From positions 435,150,730 to 435,214,729 of the forward strand of contig NC_081407.1 of the NCBI RefSeq assembly GCF_030272615.1: a DNA stretch of 64,000 nucleotides, in the 5' to 3' direction. Below the pieces are notes generated by a model. That model was given only the letters and a program-made list of their open reading frames with translations, searched no databases and was not told the DNA's origin. How positions within the stretch are numbered: the first letter of the stretch is position 1; every line of letters starts with the position of its first letter. The position numbers were made by a program, and so were the translations under genes. Origin of the DNA: Cryptomeria japonica. Its lineage: Eukaryota; Streptophyta; Pinopsida; Cupressales; Cupressaceae. Below are positions 23,167 to 35,737 of this stretch, one piece after another.

Positions 23167-25358
23167 CTAGGCCACATCAAGTGGTTTAGCCTGCTCTTGG
23201 ATAACTTGTAATATTCTCTCATGATCATTAGTATCTAGTCTCCACTTATGAATGCCACATCCTATGACTAGATGAAGAGATAGGGTGCTAGCAATTACAA
23301 GATGATTATATTGATAGACCTTGTTGTCACGTTGATAATCAATAAAGTGAATCCAATGTTTAACTAATATTATTTTCTTCAAATATGTTCCTTGCACAAC
23401 AACTGAACCTCCACACAAGAAACAACATTTCAAATTAGATTTCAAACAATGAATTAGATAGCTAGATATCAATGTGAATGCAAGATACAACTAGCTATCA
23501 ATAGATAGATGTCAATGTAATTTAAGATTTAAAGTGCACTGAACCTATGGGAAACAACATTCCATCACTTATTTCTTGTTTTGTTAGCTTCTTCCTCTCC
23601 TCTATGGAACATAATAAATAGTAACTAACACCTTCTACATTTTCAGGCTCTGCTATGACTGCAAAAACATGTCCAGCAATAAATTTCTTGGTCAAATTTG
23701 TATATACATATAAATTAAATCAATAAATTTAACTATTAAAAATATTGAATGAACTTAAATTGAAAAACATTTATAAATTTTTTATACACATACCAACTTG
23801 ATCAATTCTTAAATATGATCATAATTGATAGAAATCAATGGAATGTCATCCAAGCTTTCGTCCTCATCTCCATCATTTGTATTAGTAACTTCCAGTGGCA
23901 CCAATTTCCATGTATTGGCATATCCATGTTCTTGATTGATGCATTCATTAGATTTTTTAGAGATGCAGTCAAAAGAAAAGCATGAGTAATCCCTTGTGTA
24001 CAATGACCACATGCGCCTATCTGTACTTATGATAGAATGCAAGGATCTTGTTTTCTCTATTGTTTTGCATCCATGGATTGATCTTCTATCCACATCTTCA
24101 AAACATAAAAAAATAATTTGCACATAAATATTCAATTAAATTATATATTAAGTAAATTTAAATTTAATAATAATTTGAAAAACTCAAATAAAATCAAATT
24201 TTGAAAGATCGTACTTACCCGATATCACCCAAAACACTCTGTATGGTAGGAATCAATCGGATCCTGATGATGTACTAGCCTCATTTGCTGCAAATTACGT
24301 CTTGCACCATTCAACAACATCATGTGCATCTTTTATTCAAAATCCCTAATAATTCATTTGATACATTCTTAAAGAACATTTGATGCAAGCTCTTGCACTA
24401 TCATGCTCACCCTTTCCATGTCCATTATAGAAGAAACTCCAAATATGAGGTATCTTTTGGTTTTGATGATATCTACATAGTTCATAAAATGGCCTTGACA
24501 ATTTGAATTGTGTCGCACATCCATCTGACCAAACAAAATGCTTATCAATTTTTATGCCCCTGTTTTCCAAAAATCCAAAAAACTTCTTAAGACAATGTTC
24601 CACAAAATTTGTGTCATGCTCTTTATCATCACTAACGTAAAAGTGATATTCCTTCTTGATGACCATGATTTAAATTTACTTTCAACACCATCCACATCTA
24701 ATTGTGCATGTCGATAACACACCTGGACCATAATAGTGATCTGCTCTGAAAAAATAGCATTCTAATTGAATTTGTTTTTGATGAACAAAAGAGTAATTTT
24801 CTGCAAACTCGACAACTGATAAAATTGTTCCAAGTGGGAAAGTGTCTCTCAGTGTTTGAAATTTTTTGCTTGCCACTTAGCAAAAAAACATGACGTATAT
24901 AGGGTGGAATCAATTTGTGAACTTTTTCCATAAAGGTTCCAATAGGTATCCTCTTCAACATTTTCTAACCTTTTGGATTCTTTCCCAAATTTTGTTTCAG
25001 ACTTTATGTACTTGTAACTCTTACATTTTACTATTCTTGTCATGTTAATATCTTCATTTATCAAAGGAAATTTAGCCAAATTACCACAAGTTTCACATTT
25101 TATGTTTATGCAATCTATTTGACCTTTTGCATTATCATTTGATTTGTCACATAAAATTGATGCTATGAACTAACTTGGCCATTTAGGGGGAGCATTTTGA
25201 AAACCAACACTTTCTTCTATCATTTTTTGAAACACTTGATAGTAGAGATCAAATTCAATATGATAATGACAACAACAAGTTTCAAAAGCTTTATTTATCT
25301 TTACATAATATAGCTTTAATCTTTCAAACATTGTTTGTCCAATCTTTATGGTTGGATC
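23167..25358 (-). pseudogene. Multi-exon transposase-like gene remnant
   Basis: Four exons can be proposed on the minus strand: 25358-24219, 24095-23794, 23686-23545 and 23408-23167. Junctions are an AG before 25358, GTAAGTAC after 24219, AG before 24095, GTATGTG after 23794, AG before 23686, then a GTTCAG repeated at both sides of the last intron. Reading phase is kept across all joins. Signatures are a Cys/His-rich segment (ETCCCHYHIEFDLYY), SVVEFAENYSF, then HFVWSDGCATQFK and GHGKGEHDSARACIK, and a C-terminal KVYQYNHLVIAS. I recall this series of motifs from uncharacterised eukaryotic transposon-like proteins; the D/E residues could be a DDE-type catalytic set, but that is not proven. Exon 1 has frameshifts near 24950 and 24880 and a few stops. 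Confidence 0.55.
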
Positions 25359-25392
25359 CTAAAAATATTTAATATCTTTTAAGAAGACCAAA

Positions 25393-25519
<127 letters not shown>

Positions 25520-25547
25520 AAAAAATCTTTAATATATTTTAAGAAGT

Positions 25548-26616
25548 GTTATCACTAAAACCTACACCCTATTGATGAGCTATCAACTCAGCAGGTTTGT
25601 GACACATGAGAACACTCCTAGGCCTATGGGTTGCTTAAACTTGGAGTGAACCTCCAAATAATGTTGGTTCTTATGAAGCTTCACCTAATTCTAACCTATT
25701 TTTATGATCTTATTGAGGAAAAAAGAAGAAGGATTGCATTAATCAAACCTACAATCTAATAGGTGATACACCAAATTATACTATCCAAATATGTAATTTC
25801 AGCATTAACAATGACACAATCTCAATCAAAAGATAAATTAACTTACACAACTCAAACTTCATACCTTGCATGGACACTTCACAAGAAGGTTTACACTGCA
25901 CCTAATTCAAGAAGGAATAAAATAAACTTCACAGCTTGAACAAACTACAACTCAACACAACTCATAAAAGGCCTGCAAAAAGTTATATTCTCTCTACAAA
26001 AGATGTTGGATAATTATAACAGAATTACAAGGAAGTATGAACCTCACAAGCAGCAATGCTAAACTAATAATGGAATACAATATGACAAAAAATAAGAGAA
26101 GGAAAATACTTATCTATTGATATCAAAAGGTGGACTGATAATCTGAAAAATGAGTTACAATATCTCTCTCTGCAGCAAGAATTTGAAAAAAGGAGTTACA
26201 ATAATGCTAGTGACTGACAAGAACTAACTTCACAAAAGAAGTTAGAAGCATACTTATTCTTCATTGGAGCAGTTACAAGAAAATAAGAGTCCTAACCTCC
26301 TTGGTAGATTCAACTAAAAACCCTGAAATCTAGCCACTAAATTTCCTTAAAACGAGCTCCAAATAGGTGAAAAAGTCAAATTTGACTTTGTCCAACATGA
26401 TGACTTACAAAACAGACGCCAAAATGTTCTCCGATGTTATTAAAAGCCCCAAAAAAACTCCTATATCTCCTCCAAGTGTCTCACAACTTTTCAACCTCCC
26501 CTATATCTTTTCATGCTTTGCCACCTCCCTATACACTTGGCCTTTTTCATTAACTTTGCAACAAAAAGTCTTAATGATTCTCTTGACTCATCACAAAACA
26601 ATAAATAACACAACTT
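25548..26616. other. Intergenic DNA, no gene recognised
   Basis: AT-rich with no long frame or family motif. It is the pre-insertion flank of element B; the sequence resumes at 45831 after the duplicated AGTAC. Confidence 0.6.
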
Positions 26617-26621
26617 AGTAC

Positions 26622-27705
26622 TGTATACACCTAAAAATGGTCTGAAGATAATTAATTAAATAAGCAATTATTTAATTAATCCCCCTCCCCAATTTAATTG
26701 AATTCACTAAGCAATTTGATTAAATTCCCCCTTTCATATACTTATTAATAAATCTAAGGATTTATTTAATAGGTTCATTTTCATAATCCCCTTTGATTAA
26801 TTAATTCACCCTCCATCCATCTTCAATCATTTCTTCTAAATTCCCTAATTAATTAAAACAAATCAATTTATGAGTTGTTGAAAATTAATTAGTCTTTATT
26901 TGAATTTTAAATTCAAATTACCCACATGCCTCCTAACTTCTAACCACCTAACCTAGCCCCTTCTAAACCTAAACCCTTTCATCTAACCCTGGGTTTAATG
27001 AAACATACTCTCTTCTTGAGACACATGGCATTATTGGGCCACATGTCCCCTTTCTTTAGACACTTGCTCTCTCATGAGAAAAGCTTCTTGACACTTGTCA
27101 CCATAGAGATGACAAATGTTCTCTTTCATCCAACCTCTTCTAGAAGCCTCTTGACACTTGTCACCATAGAGATGGAAAATGTTCCCTTTCATCCAACCTC
27201 TTTTCCAACCTCCTCCAATTTCACCATTAATATCTTCAGACTCAATCTTGACCGTTGATTCCTGCCACCTCACCCTTCACCTTGGAAATCCTATAAATAC
27301 ACCCCATTTTGGAGCAATACTAATCCCATCTCATTTGCATCTTGAGCATTGTTGCTATAGGCCTATTGATCTTAGCATATCATTTGAGCATTGTTATTAT
27401 AGGAAATTGCATTCTTATATCTAGCTTATTTTCTAGTATAATTGTTGAATCATGTAGCTTAATCATTATCTTTTCTAGCTTAAATGCATCATTACCATCT
27501 TAAATCCTCCATCTAGTTGTAGTCAAGTCACTGGAATTTACTTATCTAGATCTGAGAGAAAATCTATACTTGTATTGATGAGGAGGCAATAAATTGATTA
27601 GCCATGGTTTTATCTTTATTTGTTTTAAATTTTCTAACCATGCTTGTAAGGATCTATTGAGCGTTTTGTGTTATAGCTACAGGTATACACTTCATAGGCA
27701 CAACA
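26622..27705 (+). repeat. Element B 5' LTR
   Basis: 1084 bp. Contains two adjacent copies of a 63-bp unit starting near 27087 and 27150 (CTTGACACTTGTCACCATAG), and a TATAAATA box at 27292-27299, about 410 bp before the LTR end. AT-rich 5' part, more balanced 3' part. Confidence 0.95.
27292..27299 (+). promoter_or_regulatory. TATA box of element B LTR promoter
   Basis: CCTATAAATACACCCC, a good plant TATA context; the transcript would start around 27325. The same box is at 45417-45424 in the 3' LTR. Confidence 0.6.
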
Positions 27706-27708
27706 ATT

Positions 27709-27723
27709 TGGTGCCCACCGTGG
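27709..27723 (+). promoter_or_regulatory. Element B primer binding site
   Basis: TGGTGCCCACCGTGG starts three bases after the LTR end, as usual for a tRNA primer site. The tRNA species is not identified from memory. Confidence 0.75.
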
Positions 27724-29774
27724 AGTCGGAATTATCATTTTTGGCCTCTCAAGCTTCATCAACTTTCATTTATGATCGGGCTAGAACCAGAAACTCGTAT
27801 GAGCTCCTTTGCTGACTCGTACGAACTTCTTTGTGAGTTGGCACGATAATCATTCTTTACTCGTATAAGCTCATTTTTGTGGCGTACGAGCCTTTTTCTG
27901 CTTTCGCACAAGATCTAAAGTTTTGTCATACGAGCTAGTAAAGCATGTCATACAACTTTTTGCTTCCATTTTCTTTAAATAGACAACATTTTAGAGTTTG
28001 CAGATTTTAATCTGATCATTATTAATGCTAATCCGGATTTGTTTATGAGCTTTTTTGGCAGCCTAACTAGTTTTGCAAGACAATTGTCGAAGATATGCTA
28101 GCCAATGACTTATTTCAACCAAACACATCATGATTACTAATGGATCTATTTTGCAGGTTGCCTAAGAAGAACTCAACAAAACTCTGTGTATTTCTTTAAT
28201 CTTTCTAGGAACACTTATCTTTTTCTAAAGGAATGAACAATCATGTATTTTGTGTTTTTGATGATAGGCAAGTATGCTCTCACCTTTCTTAGGTGATCAG
28301 AAAGCTAGACTCATCTTTTACTTTCATTAGTACATATCTTTAGCAAGCCTGCCCTCCCGAGGAGCTAATAACTCTTAGCCATTAAGGCTGGTGAGAGGGG
28401 AATGACCTAAGTGGGAATGGCTAACACCAAGTAATCCAACCCACTATAAAATAAATGGGATTTGATGGAAATCAAGTCAATGACAGTGCTCGGGAATAGC
28501 TCTCCTCCGTACCTTGAAGTATATCAAACCTTGGTTTTCAAGGCTAGGAGACCTCTTAATTGAGTATTATACCTCGACGCACCGAATGGATCCCTTACTA
28601 GTGTCGGTTAAATTAGAAGCTACCCGATTCACCTCCAAAAGGGTGATAATCTTTGTGCAAGAGAGATAGTAACTCTCCCAAGATACTTGCCACATCATGC
28701 CCCCATTAGCATTTGGAGTCAGCTAATATGGCGTTGAGAATCCATTGCGTGAGACTTAGCGACCGTATTCTGATTAGCTATTGGGTGTATACCTAAGTTT
28801 GCAAGAAAAGGTTTTCTCTCCTCAACCAACTTCCTTAGGGTTTAGCATGCTTGAGGTCACTTAACATATCACATGTTTTCTATGTATTCATCCCTAAATT
28901 GAAAATCAGACATTGAAAACTGGAAAACATAAGCAAAACATCAGACTTCAGTGATCAAAATTCAACCAAACAAACACATTTACCTATGTTCAGTTATTTG
29001 TCGTACGAAACATTTATCTTGTCGTATGGTTAAGAAAAGTATGTCGTACAAACTAGTGATTTGTCATATTTCTTAGTATTCCTTGTCGTACGAGGAATCT
29101 ATTTTATCATATGGTTCAAAAAAGATTGTCCTACGAGTCTATGACTTTGCATATGAAATTCCTAGTTTTTCGTATGGTCTTGTATCTTTTGTCGTTCGAG
29201 GCTGTATAGTTTATCATACGAGTCTCTGTTTCTGCCAGTCCAAAGTTGTGTCCTGCATTCCTTTTTTGGATCTATCATTTTTGCTTGATCAATTTCCAGT
29301 AATCATAAACACTTATTCTTTGTCATTTTGTTCTTGGATTGTCTCCTTTGTTCGCTTGGTCAAGTTATCATCCGTCAAAATCAAACTTTAGAACATAAAC
29401 ACCTCATTATTTTCAAGTGCTCACCCTCAACAAGTTCAAGATCTAAACATCTCAAAGTGCATTATCATCCTATTTGATAAACTGATCACTCAAATATAGT
29501 TTCTCATTAGGATCTATCATCCTTTATCATGAAACTGAAATGTTTGGTCAGGATAATCTTGTCCCACATCGTAGGATATATCGTTCCTACTAGAGTTGGT
29601 TTTTATCAAATCATCATCATTGCACTCTAAAACCGAAGATCAAAAAACTTGCAAACCTTTAAACACTTGAACCATCTTTTTGTGTTATATTGCGCTATCA
29701 CATTTACCTTGACAGTTGATCACTTATCAAAACAAATTTTGGACAATCGAATCCTAGCCAAATAACATACGTTT
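27724..29774 (+). other. Element B 5' leader with dispersed CGTACG-type motifs
   Basis: Two kilobases without a credible frame. Two clusters (27785-27960 and 28995-29225) hold about a dozen variants of TCGTACGAG / TCGTATGAG spaced mostly 20-40 bp, much denser than elsewhere in the window. The part 28340-28800 is GC-richer and resembles the comparable part of element A at 8150-8650 only in general character. Confidence 0.6.
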
Positions 29775-31649
29775 ATGCCCATTCTAACTAGAGCTCAGAG
29801 ATGAAGAATCGCAGAGACAGAAATCGAAACATTGGATATAACTAAAGAGCATATAACCATGGAGCATGAAGATGAAATACAAGTCGAAGAAGAAATAACA
29901 GAACAAAATATCAGAGACATCAAAAAGGATCCTCAATTCGATAAATTTATGAAAAAATTATTGGAGGAAGAAAAAGAAAAAGATTTCCTAATGTTAGCAA
30001 AATCTGGTGCTACACTTCCCCAAGATTTTGATGCGAACAAATTGACACAAAAGAAAAGTGATCCTCCCCCTAATAACGAACAATATGAGGATATTTTTTA
30101 TCTCAAAATGAATGATACATCAATTCCTAGTAACACCAGAACCAATGAAGAAACTTACATACCCAAAAGAGATGAAGTAGAAATTTTGAATATTCAATCC
30201 AATGAAGATACAAGAAGGACTAGAGATGACACAAGAAGAGATCTAAATCCTCCTAGAATGCAAAATCATGGTTATGCAAGAACAAATCATGTTGATAATC
30301 CTATCACAACTCTCACAAAACAACTACAAACAATGCAAACACAAATTCAAGATATGCAAAGAGGAAATGTTATAAGATACTCACTTCAAGAAATCTGTCC
30401 TTATCCATTTGACAGAAACCTAAACATGATACCATTTCCTATAGGTTTTGAAACTCCTAGATATGAAAAATATGATGGAAGCACTGACCCTCAAGATCAT
30501 ATATGAGAATTTTGCACAATGAGTATGGAGTTTGCACATGAGGATACCTACTTAATGAGATTATTTCTAAAAAGCTTAACTGGATTAGCTATGGAATGGT
30601 TCTCCAAACTTCCACCTGGAATCAAATCACTCTTAGAATTGGTGGATAAGTTTGTTTCACAATATTCTTACAACATACAACATGAAGTAAAAATGCTAGA
30701 CATATGTAATGCCAAACATAAGGCTAGAGAACCTTTCATGACATTTTTACAATGATGGAGACGGTTAGCTTCGCGGTATCCTTGTACAGTGCCAGAGTAT
30801 GAAAAAATGGACATATTCATCAACAACTTAAATTATCAAATGAGTTATTACTTAAAAATGCAAGGAAATCAATTTTTTGGAAAAATGATCGATAATGGAA
30901 TTAGAATGGAGGAAGCCATGATAAAGAAAGGTGAATTGAAAATATACAAAGAAGGAGTCCATCCTCCTAATAACAACACCAATAACAACAATCACAATAA
31001 TAAGCCAAAGTTTTGGAATAGAAATCAAAATGTCATTAACGATGGAATAGTGGATAACAACAATGTGAAACCAAAGCAACCGGTCTTTAATTTATCCACT
31101 CACTTAGCAGCGGCTCAACAAAACAATCATCACCAAAAAGCAACTATCAAAAATTTCTTTCGAAGGCAATTTACAAACATTGGTGAACCCCTTGGATCCA
31201 CACTAAAGACACTTCTGACAAACAAATTGATCACTTTTCCAAGAGAAAGGAACTACGAACTGCAAATAAAACCACCTTGGTGGAATGATAACCATTATTG
31301 TGATTTTCATCAAAACAAGGGACATCACACAGATAGTTGTGAGCAGTTGAAACATGTCATCCAAGATTTGATTGATAATGGAGTAATAACTATGGATGGA
31401 CATACAACAAATGAATCTAATACAACTGTTAAGACTCTGTTTCCAAACTATGAGAAAGGTGAATCATCCACAACAAATAATGGTAAGGGTAAAGCGAAGG
31501 TAAACTACGCTCACACATATGATAATGTGGTAAACGTGATTGTAGTTAAAGAAAAGAAAAATCAAGAACCTGCTCATGCTATCACAAGAAGCAAAGCCAA
31601 AGTAGTTTTGTCAGGTCCTACGACAAATGCATCATCCACTACCAAATAA
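29775..31649 (+). pseudogene. gag: Element B gag
   Basis: Starts at 29775 (MPILTRAQR), the first ATG of the frame that carries all gag pieces. The acidic N-terminus is followed by the capsid region, with YEKYDGSTDPQDHI, TGLAMEWFSKLPPGI and FVSQYSYNIQHE (about 30460-30700). A modified zinc-binding motif CDFHQNKGHHTDSCEQLK near 31300 is of the form seen in Tat-type gag. A basic region and a TAA at 31647 follow. Three in-frame TGA codons (29802, 30504, 30753) are the only defects, each fitting an Arg CGA codon that lost its cytosine. Gag would form the particle in the cytoplasm. Confidence 0.88.
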
Positions 31650-33345
31650 TACAACCTAGTGGATCAATTGTAGAAAACACCTGCACAAATATCCATCTTG
31701 GAACTTTTAAAGCTTTCACCTACACACAAAGAAATTCTTGAATGAGCATTAGTAGATACAACAGTTTCCATAGATCTTGATATTGATCAATTCTAAACCA
31801 TAGTTGGACACCTCACAACCCCTCACTGCTTATCATTCACTAAAGAAGATGACATGTCCTTGCAACATCCCCATAACACTCCCTTGCATATCAAAGTCAT
31901 CATTCATAAGACACGAGTTAAACGTTTCCTAATAGATGGAGGAGTTGGCTTAAACATCTACTCTTTGAGTCTTGTCCATGCTTTGGGTTATTCAAAAGAT
32001 GCAGTTGATCCCCAGAAAAAGATCACCATTAAAGCCTATGATGAAGAAGAACGTTCCTCTAAAGGAATTGTGATGTTACCTATCAGAGTGGGACCTTTAC
32101 AGAAAGACACAGTATGCTAAGTTCTAGACTTAGATTAATCATACAACATACTCTTGGGAAGACCCTGGATACATAACATACAAGTTGTTCCATCAACATA
32201 CCATCAGTGCTTAAAGTTTCCCTACAATGGGTAGGAAATCACGATCTCAGCAGATGCAAATCCATTTCAGTATTGTATTAATCTTAAACCAATTCAAGAA
32301 GTCATTGTTCCTCATAATAGGGAGGCATCATCTTCAAACACACAATCCAAGGAACAATCATTTTCCTTTATTTTGTCAAGTATCGAAAAACAAATGCAGC
32401 TAAGAGATCGAGGGAACGAAGAATATTTAATATCACCTTTACTACTTTCCCCTAAATCCTTTGGAAAACCATCAAACTCTAAACAAAAACCAATTGTAAA
32501 ACATCTTCCGATATTTGATGGAGCATTTGTTAGTGTTGGAACCTTATCAGAGGAGACATAAGACAAAGATGTGCTATAGTGGCTATACAAAGATGAAGAA
32601 GTTCAACAAAAGGTCAACAATGTCAGAATACCTACAGAAAAATATGGAAAAGGATTTAACATTCTCAAAATAATGGGATACACTAGAACAGGTCCTATAG
32701 GAAAAAGAAAAGAAGGTATCTCAAAACCTATTCAACCTTGTACTTAGTAGACTACAGACAAAATAGGCTTAGGGTATGGACAAGTTAATCCACTAGAAGA
32801 CACATCTTTTAATCAACAACAAGAGGAATATGAAAATAGACAAGAACAACTGGCAATTGAAAGAGAAGAAACATCAGCTAAGCAACAAACACTAGCAAAC
32901 ATGAAATGGGAAAAGAAGCAAGCTTCAAATCAACAAGAGAAACACACTAAAAGCACCTCTCAAGCAACATTAAATCTCAATCAAAACAAGAAAGAAGCTA
33001 ATATAATTCAAGGAGAGCTCATAGAAAGATTGACAGAACTCAATCTCAGTCTTGAAGAAGTTGAATATGAAAGAAGAATAGATATAGCTAGAAAAGTAGA
33101 AGAAATGCTATATGACCAAATCTGTAGATTACAAGCTGCAAGTGATATAGATTCTAATGAATGGGAATGGGATTCCTATCACTCTGAAGAATCAGCTGAA
33201 GAAAATTTCTTTGAAGGAGATGTAGGAGTCGATGTAGTTCATACGTATGCAGGACAAACGTCAAGAACTAGTTCCCTTGAATTAGAATCACATTCGGCTG
33301 ACTTGGACTTAACCGAGGATGATCAAGAACTTCTTATGTGAGGTC
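31650..33345 (+). pseudogene. Element B protease and linker region of pol
   Basis: Same frame as gag after the TAA at 31647, so gag and pro-pol were probably one polyprotein. Protease: FLIDGGVGLNIYSLS near 31930, where Asp-Gly-Gly replaces the usual Asp-Ser/Thr-Gly, and [12 protein letters not shown] near 32150. A glycine-rich module follows (ILKIMGYTRTGPIGKRKEG, about 32660-32720, then IGLGYGQ), typical of the linker in this lineage. Next is a charged helical stretch, 32901-33341, containing LIERLTELNLSLEEVEYER. Stops occur near 31671, 31743, 31794, 32118, 32136, 32232, 32559 and 32748. A frameshift lies between 33341 and 33407. Confidence 0.8.
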
Positions 33346-33406
33346 ATTCTAATGAGAGTACCATTATAGACATTGACATACATATTAAAACTTTGATACA
33401 TCTAGC

Positions 33407-33931
33407 ATGACCCTTGAAACCCTTGAAACATCCCAACCTGAAGACCTCTTACCTCTAATCCATCCTGAGCTTATTGATTGGGAAAATGAAGGACATACCA
33501 CCATCGATACCTTTCCAAATGACCATGCCATATCTGTATATCTTAATGCAATTGAACCCATAACAAATCTCACCAGGAATTTCAGCAACGCATCTTTTCA
33601 TCAAGTGGGTGCCAAATCTCCTAGTCACAAAAGCAAAAATAACGAAAAGAATATCAGGTCTAATGCTGAAAACCATTTATTGGCAATATTAAATCAAGAA
33701 AAAGTAAAAATAAAGGACACATCTAACGTGAAAACCTCCTCGAGGCACCAGAAGATGGGATATTTGACACTTTACCTGAGAACTATCAAGAAAGGTCATC
33801 TATTTTGATCAAACCAATAGAGGCAGTTAACATTGGCACAACAGAGCAACCAAAGATTCTTCATCCAATGACTTCTCTATCAGAAGAAGAAATGCAACAA
33901 TATATAGAATTTCTCCTAGTCATATGTAGAC
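33407..33931 (+). pseudogene. Element B pol linker before RT, frame-shifted
   Basis: Open from 33407 to 33808 (TLETSQPEDLLPLIHPEL..., NHAISVYLNAIEPI), then coherent coding continues in another frame (IEAVNIGTTEQPKILHP, SEEEMQQYIEFL) up to about 33920 before returning to the RT frame. At least two indels are needed. This is the acidic spacer that precedes RT in the polyprotein. Confidence 0.65.
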
Positions 33932-35062
33932 ATGCCAGGGTTATATCCAGAGCTTATTATGCATCACTTAAATGTTAGTCCAGGATCCATACCAGTCAAA
34001 CAAAAATTAAGAAAGATGCATCCACATATCACTCTCCTAGTCACAGAAGAACTAAAGAAATTACTGGATGTAGGATTCATCAGACCTATAACATATCCTA
34101 AATTGGTATCAAACATTGTTCCTATTTCAAAACCAGAAAAAAGTATCAGAGTATGCAAAGACTTCAGAGATCTTAATAATGCATGTCCAAAGGATGACTT
34201 TCCTTTTCCTAACATTGACATCATTGTAGATTTAACGGCTAGACACTCCATGTTTTCTCTAATGGATGGTTTATCTGGATACAATCATTTTAAAATAGCA
34301 CCTAAAGATCAAGAAAAGATAGCTTTCACATGTTTGTGGGGTACTTTCTGCTGGAACGTCATGCCTTTTGGACTAAAGAATGCAGGTGCCACATATCAGA
34401 GATCTATTACAACGATATTCCATGAAATGATGCATACATTCATGGAAGACTATGTGGATGACATCTTGGCCAAATCATACAATAGAGAAGAACATATAGA
34501 GATACTGGAAAAGATCTTTGACCGGTTAGAACAGTACAAGCTATGGCTAAATCCTAAGAAATGTGCCTTTGGTGTCACTTCAGGAAAGCTACTAGGATAC
34601 ACTATTTCAGCTAGAGGTATTGAAGTAGATCCAGCTAAGGTCAAAACAATCATGGAAATGGAATCTCCCAAGAATATAAGTCAACTCAGATCACTCCAAG
34701 GAAGACTCCAGTCAATCAGAAGATTTGTTGCTCAACTAGCAGATAAATGTCAACCATTTACTCATCTATTGCATAAAAATGTTCATTTCAAGTGGGACCA
34801 TCAATGTGAGGACGCATTCAACAAGATCAAGGCATATCTCATAAAACCACCCGTCTTAATGTCACCAATTCTAGGAAAACCATTGTTACTTTATGTATCA
34901 ACCACTGAAGCATCATTAGGAGTTTTTCTTGCACAACAGGATAATGAAGGAAAAGAACGAGCTATCTACTACATCAACAGAACACTAGTAGGATACAAGA
35001 TCAACTATTCACCAACAGAAAAATCATGCTTGGCTGTAGTTTTTGCTTCTCAAAAATTTTGA
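33932..35062 (+). pseudogene. pol: Element B reverse transcriptase with first RNase H domain
   Basis: 376 residues open. RT motifs in order: RVCKDFRDLNNACPKDDFPF (residues 73-92), SLMDGLSGYNHFKIA with catalytic Asp112, VMPFGLKNAGATYQR (143-156) and the YVDD box at residues 174-177. Thumb and connection follow, then RNase H from about residue 300 (LLYVSTTEASLGVFLAQQ, YSPTEKSCLAVVFA). The first RNase H has Ser where a catalytic Asp would be, as is common in lineages with a second RNase H. The frame stops at 35060 (TGA) and continues directly into the next segment. All three polymerase Asp residues are preserved. Confidence 0.93.
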
Positions 35063-35089
35063 CACTATCTACTATCTCACTCCATCAAG

Positions 35090-35722
35090 TTGATTGCTAA
35101 AATCAATCCTCTAAAATATTTACTCAGCAAGGCAACATTGACAGGACAACTAGCAAAATGGATCATGATTCTAAGCGAGTTTGATATTGAGTATGTTGAC
35201 AGAAAATCTATAAAAGGACAAGTCATTACAGACCAACTAGCTGAGACACCACTTCAAGATGATCATCCTTTACAAATTGAATTTATTGATGTTGATATCC
35301 TAATAGCCACCACAAAAACATGGCAATTATACTTTGATGGTTCATATACACAACATGGATTAGGAGCAGGTATTCTATTCATCACACCAGAAGGTCATAC
35401 AATCCCAAAAGCATACAAATTAAGCTTTCCATGCACCAACAACACCACAGAATATGAAGCTTTGGTTATAGGTATCAAAATGGCTATAGAATGGAACATT
35501 ACACAACTTCAAGTCTTTGGAGACTCTCAACTCGTCATTAATCAAATTAATGATGACTATCAAACAAAGGACAAAAAATTAATGCCATATAAAAAGATGG
35601 TTAATGATATCAAGAAATACTTTGTAGAAATAACTTTTCAGCAGAATCCAAGGAATGACAACAAAGTAGCAGATGCCATGGATACACTTGCTTCTCTACT
35701 TCAAACACAGGAAAATCAATAG
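35090..35722 (+). pseudogene. Element B RNase H connection and second, archaeal-type RNase H
   Basis: Same frame as RT. Residues 1-60 finish the connection domain (LAKWIMILSEFDIEYVDRKS). From residue 78 a complete second RNase H follows: WQLYFDGSYTQHGLGAGILF (Asp83), NNTTEYEALVIGIKMAIEW (Glu121), VFGDSQLVINQI (Asp145) and KVADAMDTLA (Asp195), i.e. the whole catalytic set. This duplicated RNase H is the hallmark reported for Tat-lineage gypsy elements, and degrades the RNA strand of the RNA-DNA hybrid. TAG closes the frame at 35720. Confidence 0.88.
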
Positions 35723-35737
35723 CGTTATGAATTCCTA

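Noticed and set aside
27001-27424. Short frames repeated in both element B LTRs (also 45120-45543)
   Set aside because: They lie in the LTR promoter region and contain the 63-bp duplication; no protein feature.
31930-31965. Element B protease called dead because Asp-Gly-Gly replaces Asp-Ser-Gly
   Set aside because: A Gly at the middle position may be usual in this lineage, so I do not count it as a disabling mutation.
30852-34671. Minus-strand frames opposite element B gag-pol
   Set aside because: Shadows of the plus-strand polyprotein; motifs and catalytic residues are all on the plus strand. They are distinct from the genuine antisense ORF at 39503-43130.
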